Below are positions 43,545 to 53,089 of a stretch of DNA of 64,000 nucleotides, one piece after another. The stretch is from positions 1 to 64,000 of the forward strand of contig JAERTF010000168.1 of NCBI GenBank assembly GCA_016845105.1. The letters are read 5' to 3'. A program made the translations under genes and the position numbers. The DNA comes from Bacteroidota bacterium. Lineage in GTDB: Bacteria > Bacteroidota > Bacteroidia > Bacteroidales > F082. A model generated the notes under the pieces. The model did not search any database. It had not been told where the DNA came from and saw only the letters and a list, made by a program, of their open reading frames with translations. Each line of letters starts with the position of its first letter. Position 1 is the first letter of the stretch.

Positions 43545-45734
43545 ATGAGTATCGAAAACATATCAGATAAGCAAGCATTAACCATTCGATCATTGAAAAT
43601 TGTAAAAAAATTGATCGATGAAAATCCAGAAATAAGAGAAGTAATTTCGCAGTCAAACTCTTATGAAGAGGCTCTAAACCTTCTAAAATCAAAACTAAAC
43701 TTCTATTTGGAAGCCAATCCAAATGCAAAGAAATTCATCACCAATAAAGAACATAAATCTACTGAATATACCTGGACGGATATGGCCATCATTAGGTTAC
43801 TCAATTATATTAAGTATGAGGGTACAACCTTCAAAGATCCCAATAGAAAAAACATTGAAATAAAAAGTACACCAATAAGAAACCTCTACAATGCTGTTAA
43901 ATATGGCAAAGGAGACTGCACTAAGGATTTCTTTCTGGATATGCTTTTCCTTTTCAGACAGATTAATGGCCAGCTAAAGCAAAAACTTCCTTCTGAACAA
44001 AAAGTTAAATCATGGATGTCGCACTATCCATCTGGATTATCAGAGTCAGTTATTGAAACACGAAAAAAAAATAAGGAAAGGATACTCAAGGTAATTATAG
44101 AGGAGATTGAATCGGGCAAACAAGTTAGCAAAAGATTTTATTTCGAAGAAGGAATGACATCTGATGAAAAATATTTGTTGGCAAAAAAGTGGTGGAATGA
44201 CTATTATTTTCATTTAAGGTTTGCTGTTCGGACACCAGATCAGCTGAACAAGATGCTGGATTATTCGCTTCGTCCAACACGACTTAGAACACTAAATGCT
44301 GCTTATGAGGCTGGCATACCTTTTTTCATAAACCCTTATTACCTTTCGCTTATTGATGTTAACATTAAGCTTGGTAAAACCGGATCAGATAGAACACTAA
44401 GAGATTATATCTTCCACAGTAAAGAATTGGTTGAAGAGTTTGGTGATATTAATGCTTGGGAAAAAGAGGATATAATTAAACCTGGTGAACCAAATGCTGC
44501 AGGCTGGATATTACCAGAGTACAATAATGTCCATAGAAGATACCCAGAAGTTGCAATATTCATACCTGATACAAGAGGTAGAGCATGTGGAGGTTTATGT
44601 GTATCGTGTCAGAGAATGTATGATTTTCAGCGCGGAAATTTAAATTTTAATCTTGATAAGCTGAGTCCCAAGGTTTCATGGAAGAAGAAAATGTCAGTTC
44701 TTTTAAAGTATTTTGAAGATGATCCACAGCTTTGCGATATTCTAATAACTGGTGGAGATTCATTCATGAACACAGAGGAATCCTTAAGACGGATACTTGA
44801 TGGTGTTTATGAAATGGCTCTGAATAAAAAGAATGCCAACACATTACGTAAGGATGGAGAGAAATTTGCTGAAATCTCAAGAGTAAGATTAGGAACAAGG
44901 TTACCTGCGTTTTTACCTCAACGAATTACACCTGAATTTGTTAAGATTCTTGCAGATTTTAAAGACAGAGCACAAAAAATAGGAATAAAACAATTCATTG
45001 TTCAAATTCATGTACAATCTGCCATGGAGGTTACTCCTTCATTAAAAAAAGCTGTTTCACGACTTATATCTGCAGGCTGGCTAGTTGCTAATCAACTTGT
45101 ATTTACCGCATCAGCATCGCGAAGAGGGCATACCAATAAACTGCGAAAAGCACTAAATGATATTGGAGTTATATCATATTATACTTTTTCGGTTAAAGGT
45201 TTTATGGAAAATTATCACAATTTTGCAACCAATGAAAGGTCGGCTCAGGAAAAAACCGAAGAAAAGGTGATTGGTGAACTTTCGCATGAAATGATTGATG
45301 ACTTTGCGTCATTGCACGATGATACTGAAAACATTCAGAATAAAATAAATGAGCTGCGTAAAACATACAACCTTCCTTTTTTAGCTACTGACCGAAATAT
45401 GTTAAATCTTCCTGGCATAGGTAAAAGCATGAGTTACAACACGATAGGTATCACCAATGATGGCAGGCGTATATTAGAATTTTATCATGACAATGCTCGA
45501 AATCATAGTCCTGTTATTAACAATATGGAAAGTGTAGTTGTTATTGAATCAAAATCAATTGCCAATTACATTAAGCAAATGGAAACGATGGGTGAAAACC
45601 CACGTGATTACTCTACTATTTGGGGATATTCAATTAGTGAAACAGAAAATAGAATACCTGCTTTTACATATCCTGAATATGATTATAAAGTTTCTCAGGT
45701 ATTATTGAACTATCAGGAACCTAGGGAAGACTAA
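43545..45734 (+). CDS. Long KamA-family radical-SAM protein with glutamate-2,3-aminomutase-type residues
   Basis: A 729-residue radical-SAM/PLP protein, far longer than lysine 2,3-aminomutase because of about 340 extra N-terminal residues. The cluster motif is Cys348-x3-Cys352-x2-Cys355 (CGGLCVSC); LITGGDSFMN and RVRLGTRLPAFLPQRI match LAM landmarks, and the PLP lysine is Lys627 in LPGIGKSM. By eye, the two LAM lysine-binding aspartates align with Lys551 (in TFSVKGF) and Asn621 (in LNLPGIG). Lys/Asn is the pair reported for clostridial glutamate 2,3-aminomutase. An acidic substrate, perhaps glutamate giving beta-glutamate, is therefore plausible. It has its own promoter and no obvious pathway neighbours. 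Confidence 0.85.
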   Translation: MSIENISDKQALTIRSLKIVKKLIDENPEIREVISQSNSYEEALNLLKSKLNFYLEANPNAKKFITNKEHKSTEYTWTDMAIIRLLNYIKYEGTTFKDPNRKNIEIKSTPIRNLYNAVKYGKGDCTKDFFLDMLFLFRQINGQLKQKLPSEQKVKSWMSHYPSGLSESVIETRKKNKERILKVIIEEIESGKQVSKRFYFEEGMTSDEKYLLAKKWWNDYYFHLRFAVRTPDQLNKMLDYSLRPTRLRTLNAAYEAGIPFFINPYYLSLIDVNIKLGKTGSDRTLRDYIFHSKELVEEFGDINAWEKEDIIKPGEPNAAGWILPEYNNVHRRYPEVAIFIPDTRGRACGGLCVSCQRMYDFQRGNLNFNLDKLSPKVSWKKKMSVLLKYFEDDPQLCDILITGGDSFMNTEESLRRILDGVYEMALNKKNANTLRKDGEKFAEISRVRLGTRLPAFLPQRITPEFVKILADFKDRAQKIGIKQFIVQIHVQSAMEVTPSLKKAVSRLISAGWLVANQLVFTASASRRGHTNKLRKALNDIGVISYYTFSVKGFMENYHNFATNERSAQEKTEEKVIGELSHEMIDDFASLHDDTENIQNKINELRKTYNLPFLATDRNMLNLPGIGKSMSYNTIGITNDGRRILEFYHDNARNHSPVINNMESVVVIESKSIANYIKQMETMGENPRDYSTIWGYSISETENRIPAFTYPEYDYKVSQVLLNYQEPRED

Positions 45735-45736
45735 TA

Positions 45737-46213
45737 TTATTTATCAAAGAATTCTTCAAAATCAGGGTAGTTGAGCTGCTTTTTGGCAATCTCTTGTGAG
45801 AAAGTAAAAAATGTTAGTTCGCCTTTGGCACATAATTGTTCGTTCGAGTCAAATAACTCAACCAGAACATCAATAAGATTTCTGCGTTGCTTCAATAATG
45901 ATGCTCTAAGTTTAACATTTCCTTTAACGATAGATACCGGATTTAAATACCTCACATTTAAATTTGAAGTTACCCCTGCAGTTTTAAATTTAATCTGTAC
46001 AAACCATGATCCAATCTCATCCATCAAGGTTGCTTGTATTCCGCCATGGAGTACATTATGGTATCCCTGAAGAAATTCAATGGGTTTCCAGTTGCAGACT
46101 AAATATTCCCCATCCTCAAAAAATTCCATCTTTAGACCATGCTCATTCTTTGGTGAACAACCAAAGCAGTTGTAACCATCGTACTTAGGATATGGATTAT
46201 GTATCTTCTTCAT
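45737..46213 (-). CDS. PaaI-like hotdog-fold thioesterase
   Basis: A 158-residue hotdog protein of the PaaI/acyl-CoA thioesterase group. Landmarks are CFGCSPKNEHGLKMEF near the N-terminus and VLHGGIQATLMDEIG, where Glu and His shape the site. It hydrolyses an acyl-CoA; which one is unknown. It converges with the KamA-like gene, the two stop codons lying three bases apart. Confidence 0.85.
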   Translation of the reverse strand: MKKIHNPYPKYDGYNCFGCSPKNEHGLKMEFFEDGEYLVCNWKPIEFLQGYHNVLHGGIQATLMDEIGSWFVQIKFKTAGVTSNLNVRYLNPVSIVKGNVKLRASLLKQRRNLIDVLVELFDSNEQLCAKGELTFFTFSQEIAKKQLNYPDFEEFFDK

Positions 46214-46287
46214 TTCGAACTACCTTATATTATATACTCCAAAATAGTCTGGAATAATTACTTAAAATTCAGCAAATCCTTATTTTT

Positions 46288-47028
46288 TTACTTTACAATC
46301 TCTCCCCTTTTAAACTTTATTGTACCAGTTAATTTTCCTTGATCATTGTAATCATTCCATTTACCACTTTTTAGGCCATTTTTATAACTTCCCTCTCGCT
46401 TTAAACTACCATTTTCATAAAACTCCTTGTGGATACCAACATTAACTCCATTCTCATAATATTGCGAGCTTCTAACTGAGTCATTACTGTAAAAAGTTTC
46501 CTGGAGCCCGTTAAAATCTCCATTAAGATAGTTATACCTGGCAATAAGCTTTGATTCAGAATTATACCAACTAGCTTCTCCATTTTTAAGTCCATTTGTG
46601 TAATAACTTTCTTCCTGAATGGTTCCCCTGTCATAGTAAATAGTTCTTAAACCATCTAATTTGCCGTCTTTATAGTTTTCACTTAAACGTATTTTTCCAC
46701 CAACTTTGTATGTAACCCTATGTCCTGATAGACTGTCATTTACATATTCTGCCTGCTCTTCAATATATCCTCTTTTACTTATTTTAAGGTAAACGCCATT
46801 TCTTTTTCCTCCCTGAAAATACTCCACAATATGAATTTGACCATTTTTAAAATAGGTAATCCAATTTCCGGTCTTCATATTATTAAGATAGTAGCCAGAT
46901 ACGGACATTTTTCCTTCTTTCTCCAAGTATGGCCCATCAGGTATAGAATCTTCAACAATTGCGTTTTCTTGAGCAACAATAACAGATATGCTATAAACTA
47001 ATAATGCTAGTATAAGTAACTTTTTCAT
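46288..47028 (-). CDS. Exported MORN-like repeat protein (YwqK-type)
   Basis: A 246-residue protein with a signal peptide (about 1-19) followed by around nine repeats of about 23 residues built on the pattern Y..G.k.G.w..Y...G.l, for example NMKTGNWITYFKNGQIH and NGLKSGKWNDYNDQGKL. These are MORN_2/YwqK-type repeats; in Bacteroidota such proteins are common, exported and uncharacterised. An antitoxin role for such repeats is not supported here, since no toxin gene is adjacent. Confidence 0.83.
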   Translation of the reverse strand: MKKLLILALLVYSISVIVAQENAIVEDSIPDGPYLEKEGKMSVSGYYLNNMKTGNWITYFKNGQIHIVEYFQGGKRNGVYLKISKRGYIEEQAEYVNDSLSGHRVTYKVGGKIRLSENYKDGKLDGLRTIYYDRGTIQEESYYTNGLKNGEASWYNSESKLIARYNYLNGDFNGLQETFYSNDSVRSSQYYENGVNVGIHKEFYENGSLKREGSYKNGLKSGKWNDYNDQGKLTGTIKFKRGEIVK

Positions 47029-47048
47029 GATGACAATATGATTTTATG

Positions 47049-47079
47049 CAAAGGTATTGCAATATGAAGAGATTAACAA
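47049..47079 (-). promoter_or_regulatory. Promoter for the MORN-like gene
   Basis: Minus strand TACCTTTG (47049-47056) with TTG (47077-47079) as -33; spacer 20 bases. Confidence 0.5.
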
Positions 47080-47191
47080 TAAACCTGTTAAATGATTGAA
47101 CTATTTTTATCTCAATAGCATACACAAATCCATACAAAGCTGATATTCAACAGAGTAAACAGCTAAGGGCATTGGGTTAGATACATACTTA

Positions 47192-47233
47192 CATGAAAAA
47201 GAACAGGCCGGAAAGAAGGACTCCTCCGACCTG
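47192..47233 (-). terminator. Probable terminator downstream of rimO
   Basis: Minus strand: CAGG-t-CGGA, 12-base loop, TCCG-g-CCTG, then TTCTTTTTC. It is about 220 bases after the rimO stop, so rimO mRNA would have a long 3' end. Nothing else is evident between 47234 and 47453. Confidence 0.55.
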
Positions 47234-47453
47234 AATCAACCAAAACCAAATTTTCAATTACAATTAGTTCTTAAGTATAATCGTAAAATATAACTTTTGC
47301 AATTCATGTGCCAAAAAATATAAATAATTGATTGAAAAAGTATTATAAAAAGTACAAACTGAAGATGAAAGTTCAACTAACCACTTTCATAGTTTATGTA
47401 TTTAATCTTCTAGATATTTATCCGAAATCGTATGTATCGAAGAAGTTATTTCA

Positions 47454-48740
47454 TTAGATGATTTCTGCTTTGATATCGAAGAAGTCGTAATCAATAATTT
47501 TAGCAATATAAAACTCTCCAATCAATAAATCATTGCCCTTACTATCAACAATAACCTCATTATCTACCTCAGGGGAATCGAATTCAGTACGTCCAATATA
47601 GTTATCTCCTTCTATCCTATCAATAACAATTCTTAATTCATTACCAACTTGCTGTTTATTAAGCCCATAAGATATGTCTTGCTGTAAAAGCATAATTCTA
47701 TCTCGTCGTTCCTCTTTAACTTCTTCAGGAATATCATCACGAAGTTTAAATGCTGAGGTATCCTCTTCTGGTGAATACGTAAAAACACCTAAACGCTCAA
47801 ATTTGGTTCGTTTAACAAAGTCCATTAATTCTTCGAATTCCTCTTCGGTTTCTCCTGGATATCCTACTATTAGTGTAGTTCGAAGTGCAATTCCAGGTAC
47901 GTTTAGTTTTATTTTTCTTATGAGGTCTTCAGTTTTTTCACCACCTAATCCTCTCTTCATTGAACGAAGTATTCTACTATTAATATGCTGCAAGGGCATA
48001 TCCATATATGAACATACTTTTGAATTTTCACGCATTACTTTTAATAATCCTGTAGGAAAATTCGCTGGATATGTGTAATGAAGTCTAATCCATTCTATAC
48101 CATCTATTTCAGATAACTTATTTAGTAAATCAGGTAATTCTCTTTTATTGTACAAATCAATTCCATACCAAGTTAAATCTTGTGCAATCAGAATAAGTTC
48201 TTTTACTCCAATTTTTGCCAAGTACTTGGCTTCGGTAATTATATCTTCCTTAGGTTTAGAGATGTGTTTTCCTCTAATTAATGGAATTGCACAAAAAGAG
48301 CAGTTACGGTTGCAGCCTTCTGATATTTTAAGATAAGCATAGTGTTTAGGTGTAGTTAATATACGTTCACCAAGTAATTCCTTTTTATAATTAGTATCTA
48401 GTGAACTAAGAATTTCAGGAAGTTCATTTACACCATAAAATCCATCAACATCCTTAATTTCTTCAGCCAACTCTTCCTTATATCGCTCAGACAAACAACC
48501 TGTCACAATAACTTTTTGTGTAACACCTTCTGCCTTTGATCGTAGAGCGTTAAGAATTGTATCGATTGACTCCTCTTTCGCATCATGTATAAATCCACAG
48601 GTATTAATTACAATTACATCTGCCTCCTCGTTTGAGTCATGAGCTATGGTATAATTTCCCTTTAATTGCCCCATTAATACTTCGGAGTCAACTACGTTTT
48701 TTGAACATCCAAGAGTGATAATATTTATCTTTTTCTTCAT
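47454..48740 (-). CDS. rimO: Ribosomal protein S12 methylthiotransferase
   Basis: Radical-SAM methylthiotransferase of 428 residues that adds a methylthio group to the conserved aspartate of ribosomal protein S12. The N-terminal UPF0004 domain begins NIITLGCSKNVVDSEVLMGQ; the radical-SAM motif is CNRNCSFCAIPLIRGKHISK (CxxxCxxC); a C-terminal TRAM domain follows. CSKNVVDSE separates RimO from MiaB. It is 94 bases from ftsY on the same strand. Confidence 0.95.
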   Translation of the reverse strand: MKKKINIITLGCSKNVVDSEVLMGQLKGNYTIAHDSNEEADVIVINTCGFIHDAKEESIDTILNALRSKAEGVTQKVIVTGCLSERYKEELAEEIKDVDGFYGVNELPEILSSLDTNYKKELLGERILTTPKHYAYLKISEGCNRNCSFCAIPLIRGKHISKPKEDIITEAKYLAKIGVKELILIAQDLTWYGIDLYNKRELPDLLNKLSEIDGIEWIRLHYTYPANFPTGLLKVMRENSKVCSYMDMPLQHINSRILRSMKRGLGGEKTEDLIRKIKLNVPGIALRTTLIVGYPGETEEEFEELMDFVKRTKFERLGVFTYSPEEDTSAFKLRDDIPEEVKEERRDRIMLLQQDISYGLNKQQVGNELRIVIDRIEGDNYIGRTEFDSPEVDNEVIVDSKGNDLLIGEFYIAKIIDYDFFDIKAEII

Positions 48741-48834
48741 AATGGAACTTTATCAAAGATTAAGTAAAATTCAATGTTAGAGCCAATGTATAACCCCGTA
48801 CAAAGTAGTAAACAACTACTATTAGAGGTAAATA

Positions 48835-49788
48835 TCAGGCAAATAGACTATCAACAAAGGCTTTGCGATTAAATATCTGGAGGTCCTCCATTTTTTCGCC
48901 TACACCAATATATTTAACTGGTATTTTAAACTGATCAGAAACACCAATCACTACACCACCTTTTGCTGTACCATCGAGTTTGGTGAGTGCCAAGGCATTA
49001 ACTTCGGTGGCAGCAATAAACTGTCTTGCCTGTTCAATTGCATTTTGTCCGGTAGAAGCATCCAACACCAATAGAATCTCGTGTGGAGCATCTGCCAGAA
49101 TTTTTTGCATAACACGACTAGTTTTAGAAAGTTCATTCATAAGATTTACCTTATTATGTAGCCTGCCAGCAGTGTCAATTATCACAACATCCGCATCCTG
49201 AGCAACAGCGGATTTAAGAGTATCATATGCCACAGATGCAGGGTCGGCGCCCATTCCCTGACTTACGATTGTTACTCCTACTCTTTCGGCCCAAATAGTA
49301 AGTTGATTAACTGCAGCTGCCCTAAATGTATCTGCAGCTCCAAGAACTACCTTTTTTCCAGCCATTTTAAAATTATAGGCAAGCTTGCCAATGGTTGTTG
49401 TTTTTCCAACACCATTAACTCCAACTACCATTATAACATATGGCTTACTGCCTACTGGTAAGTCGAAATCTTCACCATCACTACTATTATTTTCTTGTAA
49501 TAATTGTTCGATTTCATCCTTAAGGATAGTATTTAACTCATCAACTCCCAAATATTTATCCCTTGCAACTCTATTCTCAATTCGTTCGATAATTTTTAAT
49601 GTGGTATGCACCCCTACATCCGACATAACCAAGGCCTCTTCAAGATTATCCAAGACTTCATCATCAACCTTAGATTTACCAATAACTGCTTTGGAGAGTT
49701 TACTAAACACATTTTGACGTGTTTTTTCCAAACCCTTATTCAGGTCCTCCTTTTGCTGTTTTTTCGAAAATATTGAAAATAAACCCAT
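48835..49788 (-). CDS. ftsY: Signal recognition particle receptor FtsY
   Basis: SRP receptor GTPase of 317 residues, without the long acidic A domain of E. coli FtsY. NG domain motifs are VGVNGVGKTTTIGKLA (G1), DTFRAAAVNQL, DTAGRLHNK (G3) and TKLDGTAKGG (G4). It docks the SRP-ribosome complex at the inner membrane. The order rpmG-DUF4295-ftsY-rimO is the usual Bacteroidota neighbourhood. Confidence 0.96.
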   Translation of the reverse strand: MGLFSIFSKKQQKEDLNKGLEKTRQNVFSKLSKAVIGKSKVDDEVLDNLEEALVMSDVGVHTTLKIIERIENRVARDKYLGVDELNTILKDEIEQLLQENNSSDGEDFDLPVGSKPYVIMVVGVNGVGKTTTIGKLAYNFKMAGKKVVLGAADTFRAAAVNQLTIWAERVGVTIVSQGMGADPASVAYDTLKSAVAQDADVVIIDTAGRLHNKVNLMNELSKTSRVMQKILADAPHEILLVLDASTGQNAIEQARQFIAATEVNALALTKLDGTAKGGVVIGVSDQFKIPVKYIGVGEKMEDLQIFNRKAFVDSLFA

Positions 49789-49928
49789 CTGAATGTACGA
49801 TTATTAATGTGCGTCCTTTTTATCTTTGCGTATTAGTACTATTATATTTTAGTCAACAAAAAAAGCTTCTTCCCACATTGCAGGAAAAAGCCTTTTCAGT
49901 AAGATCAAAAATATGTCTTAACTAAATC

Positions 49929-50081
49929 TTATTTTTTACTAAAATATTCTTTTACCTGATCTGTAGGAATAATTTCTTCTTTAAAAGAATAAGCACCAGA
50001 TTTTGCTGATCTGCTCATCTTAATAACCTTTGCGAAATCCTTACCTGAGGATTGTAGTGATGCAACAACTTTCTTAGCCAT
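49929..50081 (-). CDS. DUF4295 family small protein
   Basis: A 50-residue basic protein, MAKKVVASLQSSGKDFAKVI to the C-terminal VKEYFSKK. It matches the small DUF4295 family that sits between rpmG and ftsY in many Bacteroidota, and may be a ribosome-associated protein. Its start is nine bases after the rpmG stop. Too short for many gene finders; included for its clear start, spacing and context. Confidence 0.87.
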   Translation of the reverse strand: MAKKVVASLQSSGKDFAKVIKMSRSAKSGAYSFKEEIIPTDQVKEYFSKK

Positions 50082-50089
50082 AGTCTATA

Positions 50090-50278
50090 TTATTTAATTT
50101 CTCTGTGAACAGTCATTTTCTTCAAGATCGGGTTATATTTTTTTAACTCGAGTCTTTCGGGTGTATTCTTTTTGTTTTTATTGGTGATATACCTTGAAGT
50201 TCCAGGCATTCCACTAGTCTTATGCTCAGTGCATTCCAGAATTACCTGTATCCTTGCGTCTTTGCTCTTTTTAGCCAT
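50090..50278 (-). CDS. rpmG: 50S ribosomal protein L33
   Basis: A 62-residue L33: [20 protein letters not shown], then [20 protein letters not shown] and the [16 protein letters not shown] ending. Only one cysteine is present, so this is the zinc-free (C-minus) form. In many relatives rpmB (L28) comes just before; here 50279-50501 contains no L28 frame. Confidence 0.95.
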   Translation of the reverse strand: MAKKSKDARIQVILECTEHKTSGMPGTSRYITNKNKKNTPERLELKKYNPILKKMTVHREIK

Positions 50279-50501
50279 TTCTGTATTCCCTTTAAATTTC
50301 GGACGGCAAAAATACCAACTTTATGTATAATATCCAATGTTTTATCAAATATTTTTGACTAATCTTAAACTAATTAAATATGAGATGATTACAACACCAT
50401 TCTGGTCGTATTATTCATACAATTATTTAAATATACTATTATTTCATGAAGTACATAGTTCAACAACAATGGCAATTTAGAACGATATATTCAGACTAAT
50501 T

Positions 50502-51131
50502 TTAATTTAAAATTGTTTGCAAATAGGGTTTTATACCTGCAAAAAAGAACTCAACAGCTATCACCATAACAATTAAACCCATTAGTTTCATCATTATCTT
50601 ATTACCTTTCTCACCAAGAAACTTTGTTATGCCTACGGCTCCCAGCAATACTAATAATAGTATTATCGAAACCACAATTATCGAAATTATAACGAGTGCT
50701 GAGTTTGTATAACTTTGACTCTCTCCCATTAAAATAATTGCATTTGTTATGGCACCAGGACCTGCAATCATTGGTATACCAAGTGGTGTTATAGAGATAT
50801 CGTCTACATATTGTTCAACTTCTTCGGGTCTAATTTTCAATGGACTCAATCGTGCATTTAACATATCATATCCCATAATAAAAAACAACACTCCACCAAC
50901 AACTTGTAATCCAGCCACTGATATACCAAAGAAATCGAATAAGTATTCTCCCAAAAATGCAAATAATATTAAAACAATGGTAGCTGTTATTATTGCTTTT
51001 AAAGCCGTTTTTCTTCTTTCACGTTTCGATAACTCAGAAGTCATCGTTAAAAACACAGGCATAATACCCATAGGGTTCATCAAAGTAAAAAACGATGTGA
51101 AATAAAGCAATATGGTAGTAAAATTTTCCAT
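50502..51131 (-). CDS. MarC family membrane protein
   Basis: A 209-residue integral membrane protein with about six helices. MarC/NAAT family motifs are LMNPMGIMPVFLTMT near the N-terminus and ITPLGIPMIAGPGAITNAI in the middle. Physiological function is not settled; some relatives have been linked to small neutral amino acid transport. Confidence 0.9.
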   Translation of the reverse strand: MENFTTILLYFTSFFTLMNPMGIMPVFLTMTSELSKRERRKTALKAIITATIVLILFAFLGEYLFDFFGISVAGLQVVGGVLFFIMGYDMLNARLSPLKIRPEEVEQYVDDISITPLGIPMIAGPGAITNAIILMGESQSYTNSALVIISIIVVSIILLLVLLGAVGITKFLGEKGNKIMMKLMGLIVMVIAVEFFFAGIKPYLQTILN

Positions 51132-51209
51132 GGATATATATTTACTCAGTAATGGATTGAATTATTTCAGTGGTAATAAAAAAACATCCTTTCTGAGCAA
51201 TAATAGAAT

Positions 51210-52907
51210 CTATAGACTTTCTATTTTTTGATCAACAATTTCAATAATTGCATCTCTACATTCTTTTGCCTCGATAGCTATTTTAGCTCCTTTTTCCAGT
51301 AGGTCGTTTGTAAAAGCCTTATCATCTATTCCCGATGCATTTATTTTTACATTAAGAAACGCGCCTTCAACTGCAGCAAGGGCACATAAAGCTCCAACTC
51401 CAGCATCAGATACTGAATTAGGATTTCCAAATTCAGCCATGGCCTTCATTACTTCCATTGAGTTAAACGATGTTTCCATAACCTTAAATGGAATCTCCAT
51501 GGCATACTTAGAAGCATTTTCGATGGCATCTTTTCTAACTTGCTTCTCATCTTCCGACTTTTTGGGTAAACCAAATGCATCCATTATTTTATTAAAAGCG
51601 TTGGTATCTTCATCAACATAATGCAGCAACAAATCTTTATATTTCTGTCCCTTTGCTGCCCAATCAGAAAATTCTTCCCATCGTTCATCCCAACCTCTTT
51701 TATGTGCGCTTAAATTTGCAACCATTGTCCCCAAAGAAACTCCAAGAGCACCAGCATATGCTGAAATTGACCCTCCACCAGGTGCAGGAGATTCGGAAGC
51801 AGTTTCATTTGCAAAACCGGTTAAAGTTATATCCACAAGCTTTTTGGTTTTACCTTCAAGCATATATTCAATAATCTTCTCCTGTGGATTAAACTCACTT
51901 AGGTCATCAAGTCCCATAGACTTAATTGCTATTCTTACAAGTTCATCATTATCTACTCCCACCGAGCGTTGTTGTTTCTTTAAGAAATACCTTCCTGCAT
52001 CAAGCATTGCCTCCAGTGGAATAAGCCCAACCAATTCAGATCCGGTTACTCGTATTCCCCGGGCTTCGGCTTTTTTCCATACCTCATCATATGCAATATG
52101 AACAGGAGTAATACTAATATTTGTAAGGTTCATTGATATTTGAGCAACATCATATTCTTCGATAAACCAACCAATTGCTTTAACCGACTTTAACGACCCA
52201 GGTATCATAACAGGTTTACCTTTTTCGTCCTTTACAATCTTACCAGTCAAAGGATTACCCTCCCTTTTCGTTCTTCCGCGTTCACGAACATCAAATGCAA
52301 TTGCATTGGCACGGCGTGTTGATGTTGTATTAAGATTTACATTAAACGCTACTAAAAAATCGCGAGCACCAACAGCAGTTACGCCACATCCAGCTACTCT
52401 ATCATTATATTCAGCAGGACCAAAATCTGGTTTCCACTCGGGATTTGATAATTTTTCTTTTAATCCTTCATACTCACCAGAACGGCAATTTGCAAGATTT
52501 CTCCTTTTTTCTTCAAATGCAGCATTCTCATAACAATAAATTGGAATATCAAGTTCTTCTCCAATTCGTTTTGCCAACTTACGAGCATACTCCACAGTTT
52601 CTTCCATTGTAATATTAGAAACTGGTACTAATGGGCAAACATCTGTAGCACCAAATCGAGGGTGTTCTCCTTTTTGATGCCGCATATCAATAATCTCAGC
52701 AGCTTTTCTAACAGCAGCAAAAGCAGCATCAAGTACCTCATCAGGTGTACCAACGATGGTAACAACTGTACGGTTAGTTGCAGCACCAGGATCTACATCA
52801 AGAAGTTTAACACCTTCTACTTTCTCAATTTCATCTGTAATTTGTTTAATGATCGCCATATCTCGGCCTTCACTAAAATTCGGAACACATTCTATAAGTT
52901 GTTTCAT
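51210..52907 (-). CDS. ftcD: Bifunctional glutamate formimidoyltransferase / formimidoyl-THF cyclodeaminase
   Basis: A 565-residue fusion. Residues 1-300 are the formiminotransferase (MKQLIECVPNFSEGRD, DVDPGAATNRTVVT, GEHPRFGATDVCPL); the C-terminal part from about 365 is the cyclodeaminase (ASESPAPGGGSISAYAGALG). It moves the formimino group from formiminoglutamate to tetrahydrofolate and then releases ammonia, the last steps of histidine breakdown. The start at 52907 is preferred because a -7 box lies just upstream at 52940 and the upstream open frame looks non-coding. The other hut genes are not in the window. Confidence 0.93.
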   Translation of the reverse strand: MKQLIECVPNFSEGRDMAIIKQITDEIEKVEGVKLLDVDPGAATNRTVVTIVGTPDEVLDAAFAAVRKAAEIIDMRHQKGEHPRFGATDVCPLVPVSNITMEETVEYARKLAKRIGEELDIPIYCYENAAFEEKRRNLANCRSGEYEGLKEKLSNPEWKPDFGPAEYNDRVAGCGVTAVGARDFLVAFNVNLNTTSTRRANAIAFDVRERGRTKREGNPLTGKIVKDEKGKPVMIPGSLKSVKAIGWFIEEYDVAQISMNLTNISITPVHIAYDEVWKKAEARGIRVTGSELVGLIPLEAMLDAGRYFLKKQQRSVGVDNDELVRIAIKSMGLDDLSEFNPQEKIIEYMLEGKTKKLVDITLTGFANETASESPAPGGGSISAYAGALGVSLGTMVANLSAHKRGWDERWEEFSDWAAKGQKYKDLLLHYVDEDTNAFNKIMDAFGLPKKSEDEKQVRKDAIENASKYAMEIPFKVMETSFNSMEVMKAMAEFGNPNSVSDAGVGALCALAAVEGAFLNVKINASGIDDKAFTNDLLEKGAKIAIEAKECRDAIIEIVDQKIESL

Positions 52908-52939
52908 CTCAATTTCTGTTAGGATAGTATTTAGATTTG

Positions 52940-52947
52940 CAAAAATA
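52940..52947 (-). promoter_or_regulatory. -7 box for ftcD
   Basis: Minus strand TATTTTTG, 32 bases before the start at 52907. It excludes the longer frame that opens at 53123. Confidence 0.5.
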
Positions 52948-53047
52948 AGTAATGTGAATATACCTATCATAATAATTACACAAAATATCGTATCATAAAT
53001 TAGTTTATAATAATTGGGAACATTTATATGGTTGTTTGTATAATTTA

Positions 53048-53055
53048 TACTTTTG
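53048..53055 (+). promoter_or_regulatory. -7 box for the arylsulfotransferase gene
   Basis: TACTTTTG, with a predicted transcript start near 53062, 28 bases before the ATG at 53090. The 182-base divergent gap thus carries a promoter on each strand. Confidence 0.45.
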
Positions 53056-53089
53056 AGCCCCGGTTTATCAAATTTTAATATTGTTACTA

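Noticed and set aside
46288-47028. YwqK-type antitoxin of a toxin-antitoxin pair
   Set aside because: No partner toxin gene is adjacent and the protein has a signal peptide; the MORN-like repeats are better described structurally.
47194-47235. Leader peptide on the plus strand (MKKNRPERRTPPT)
   Set aside because: Overlaps a minus-strand terminator hairpin, shows no run of a regulatory amino acid, and no biosynthetic gene follows on that strand.
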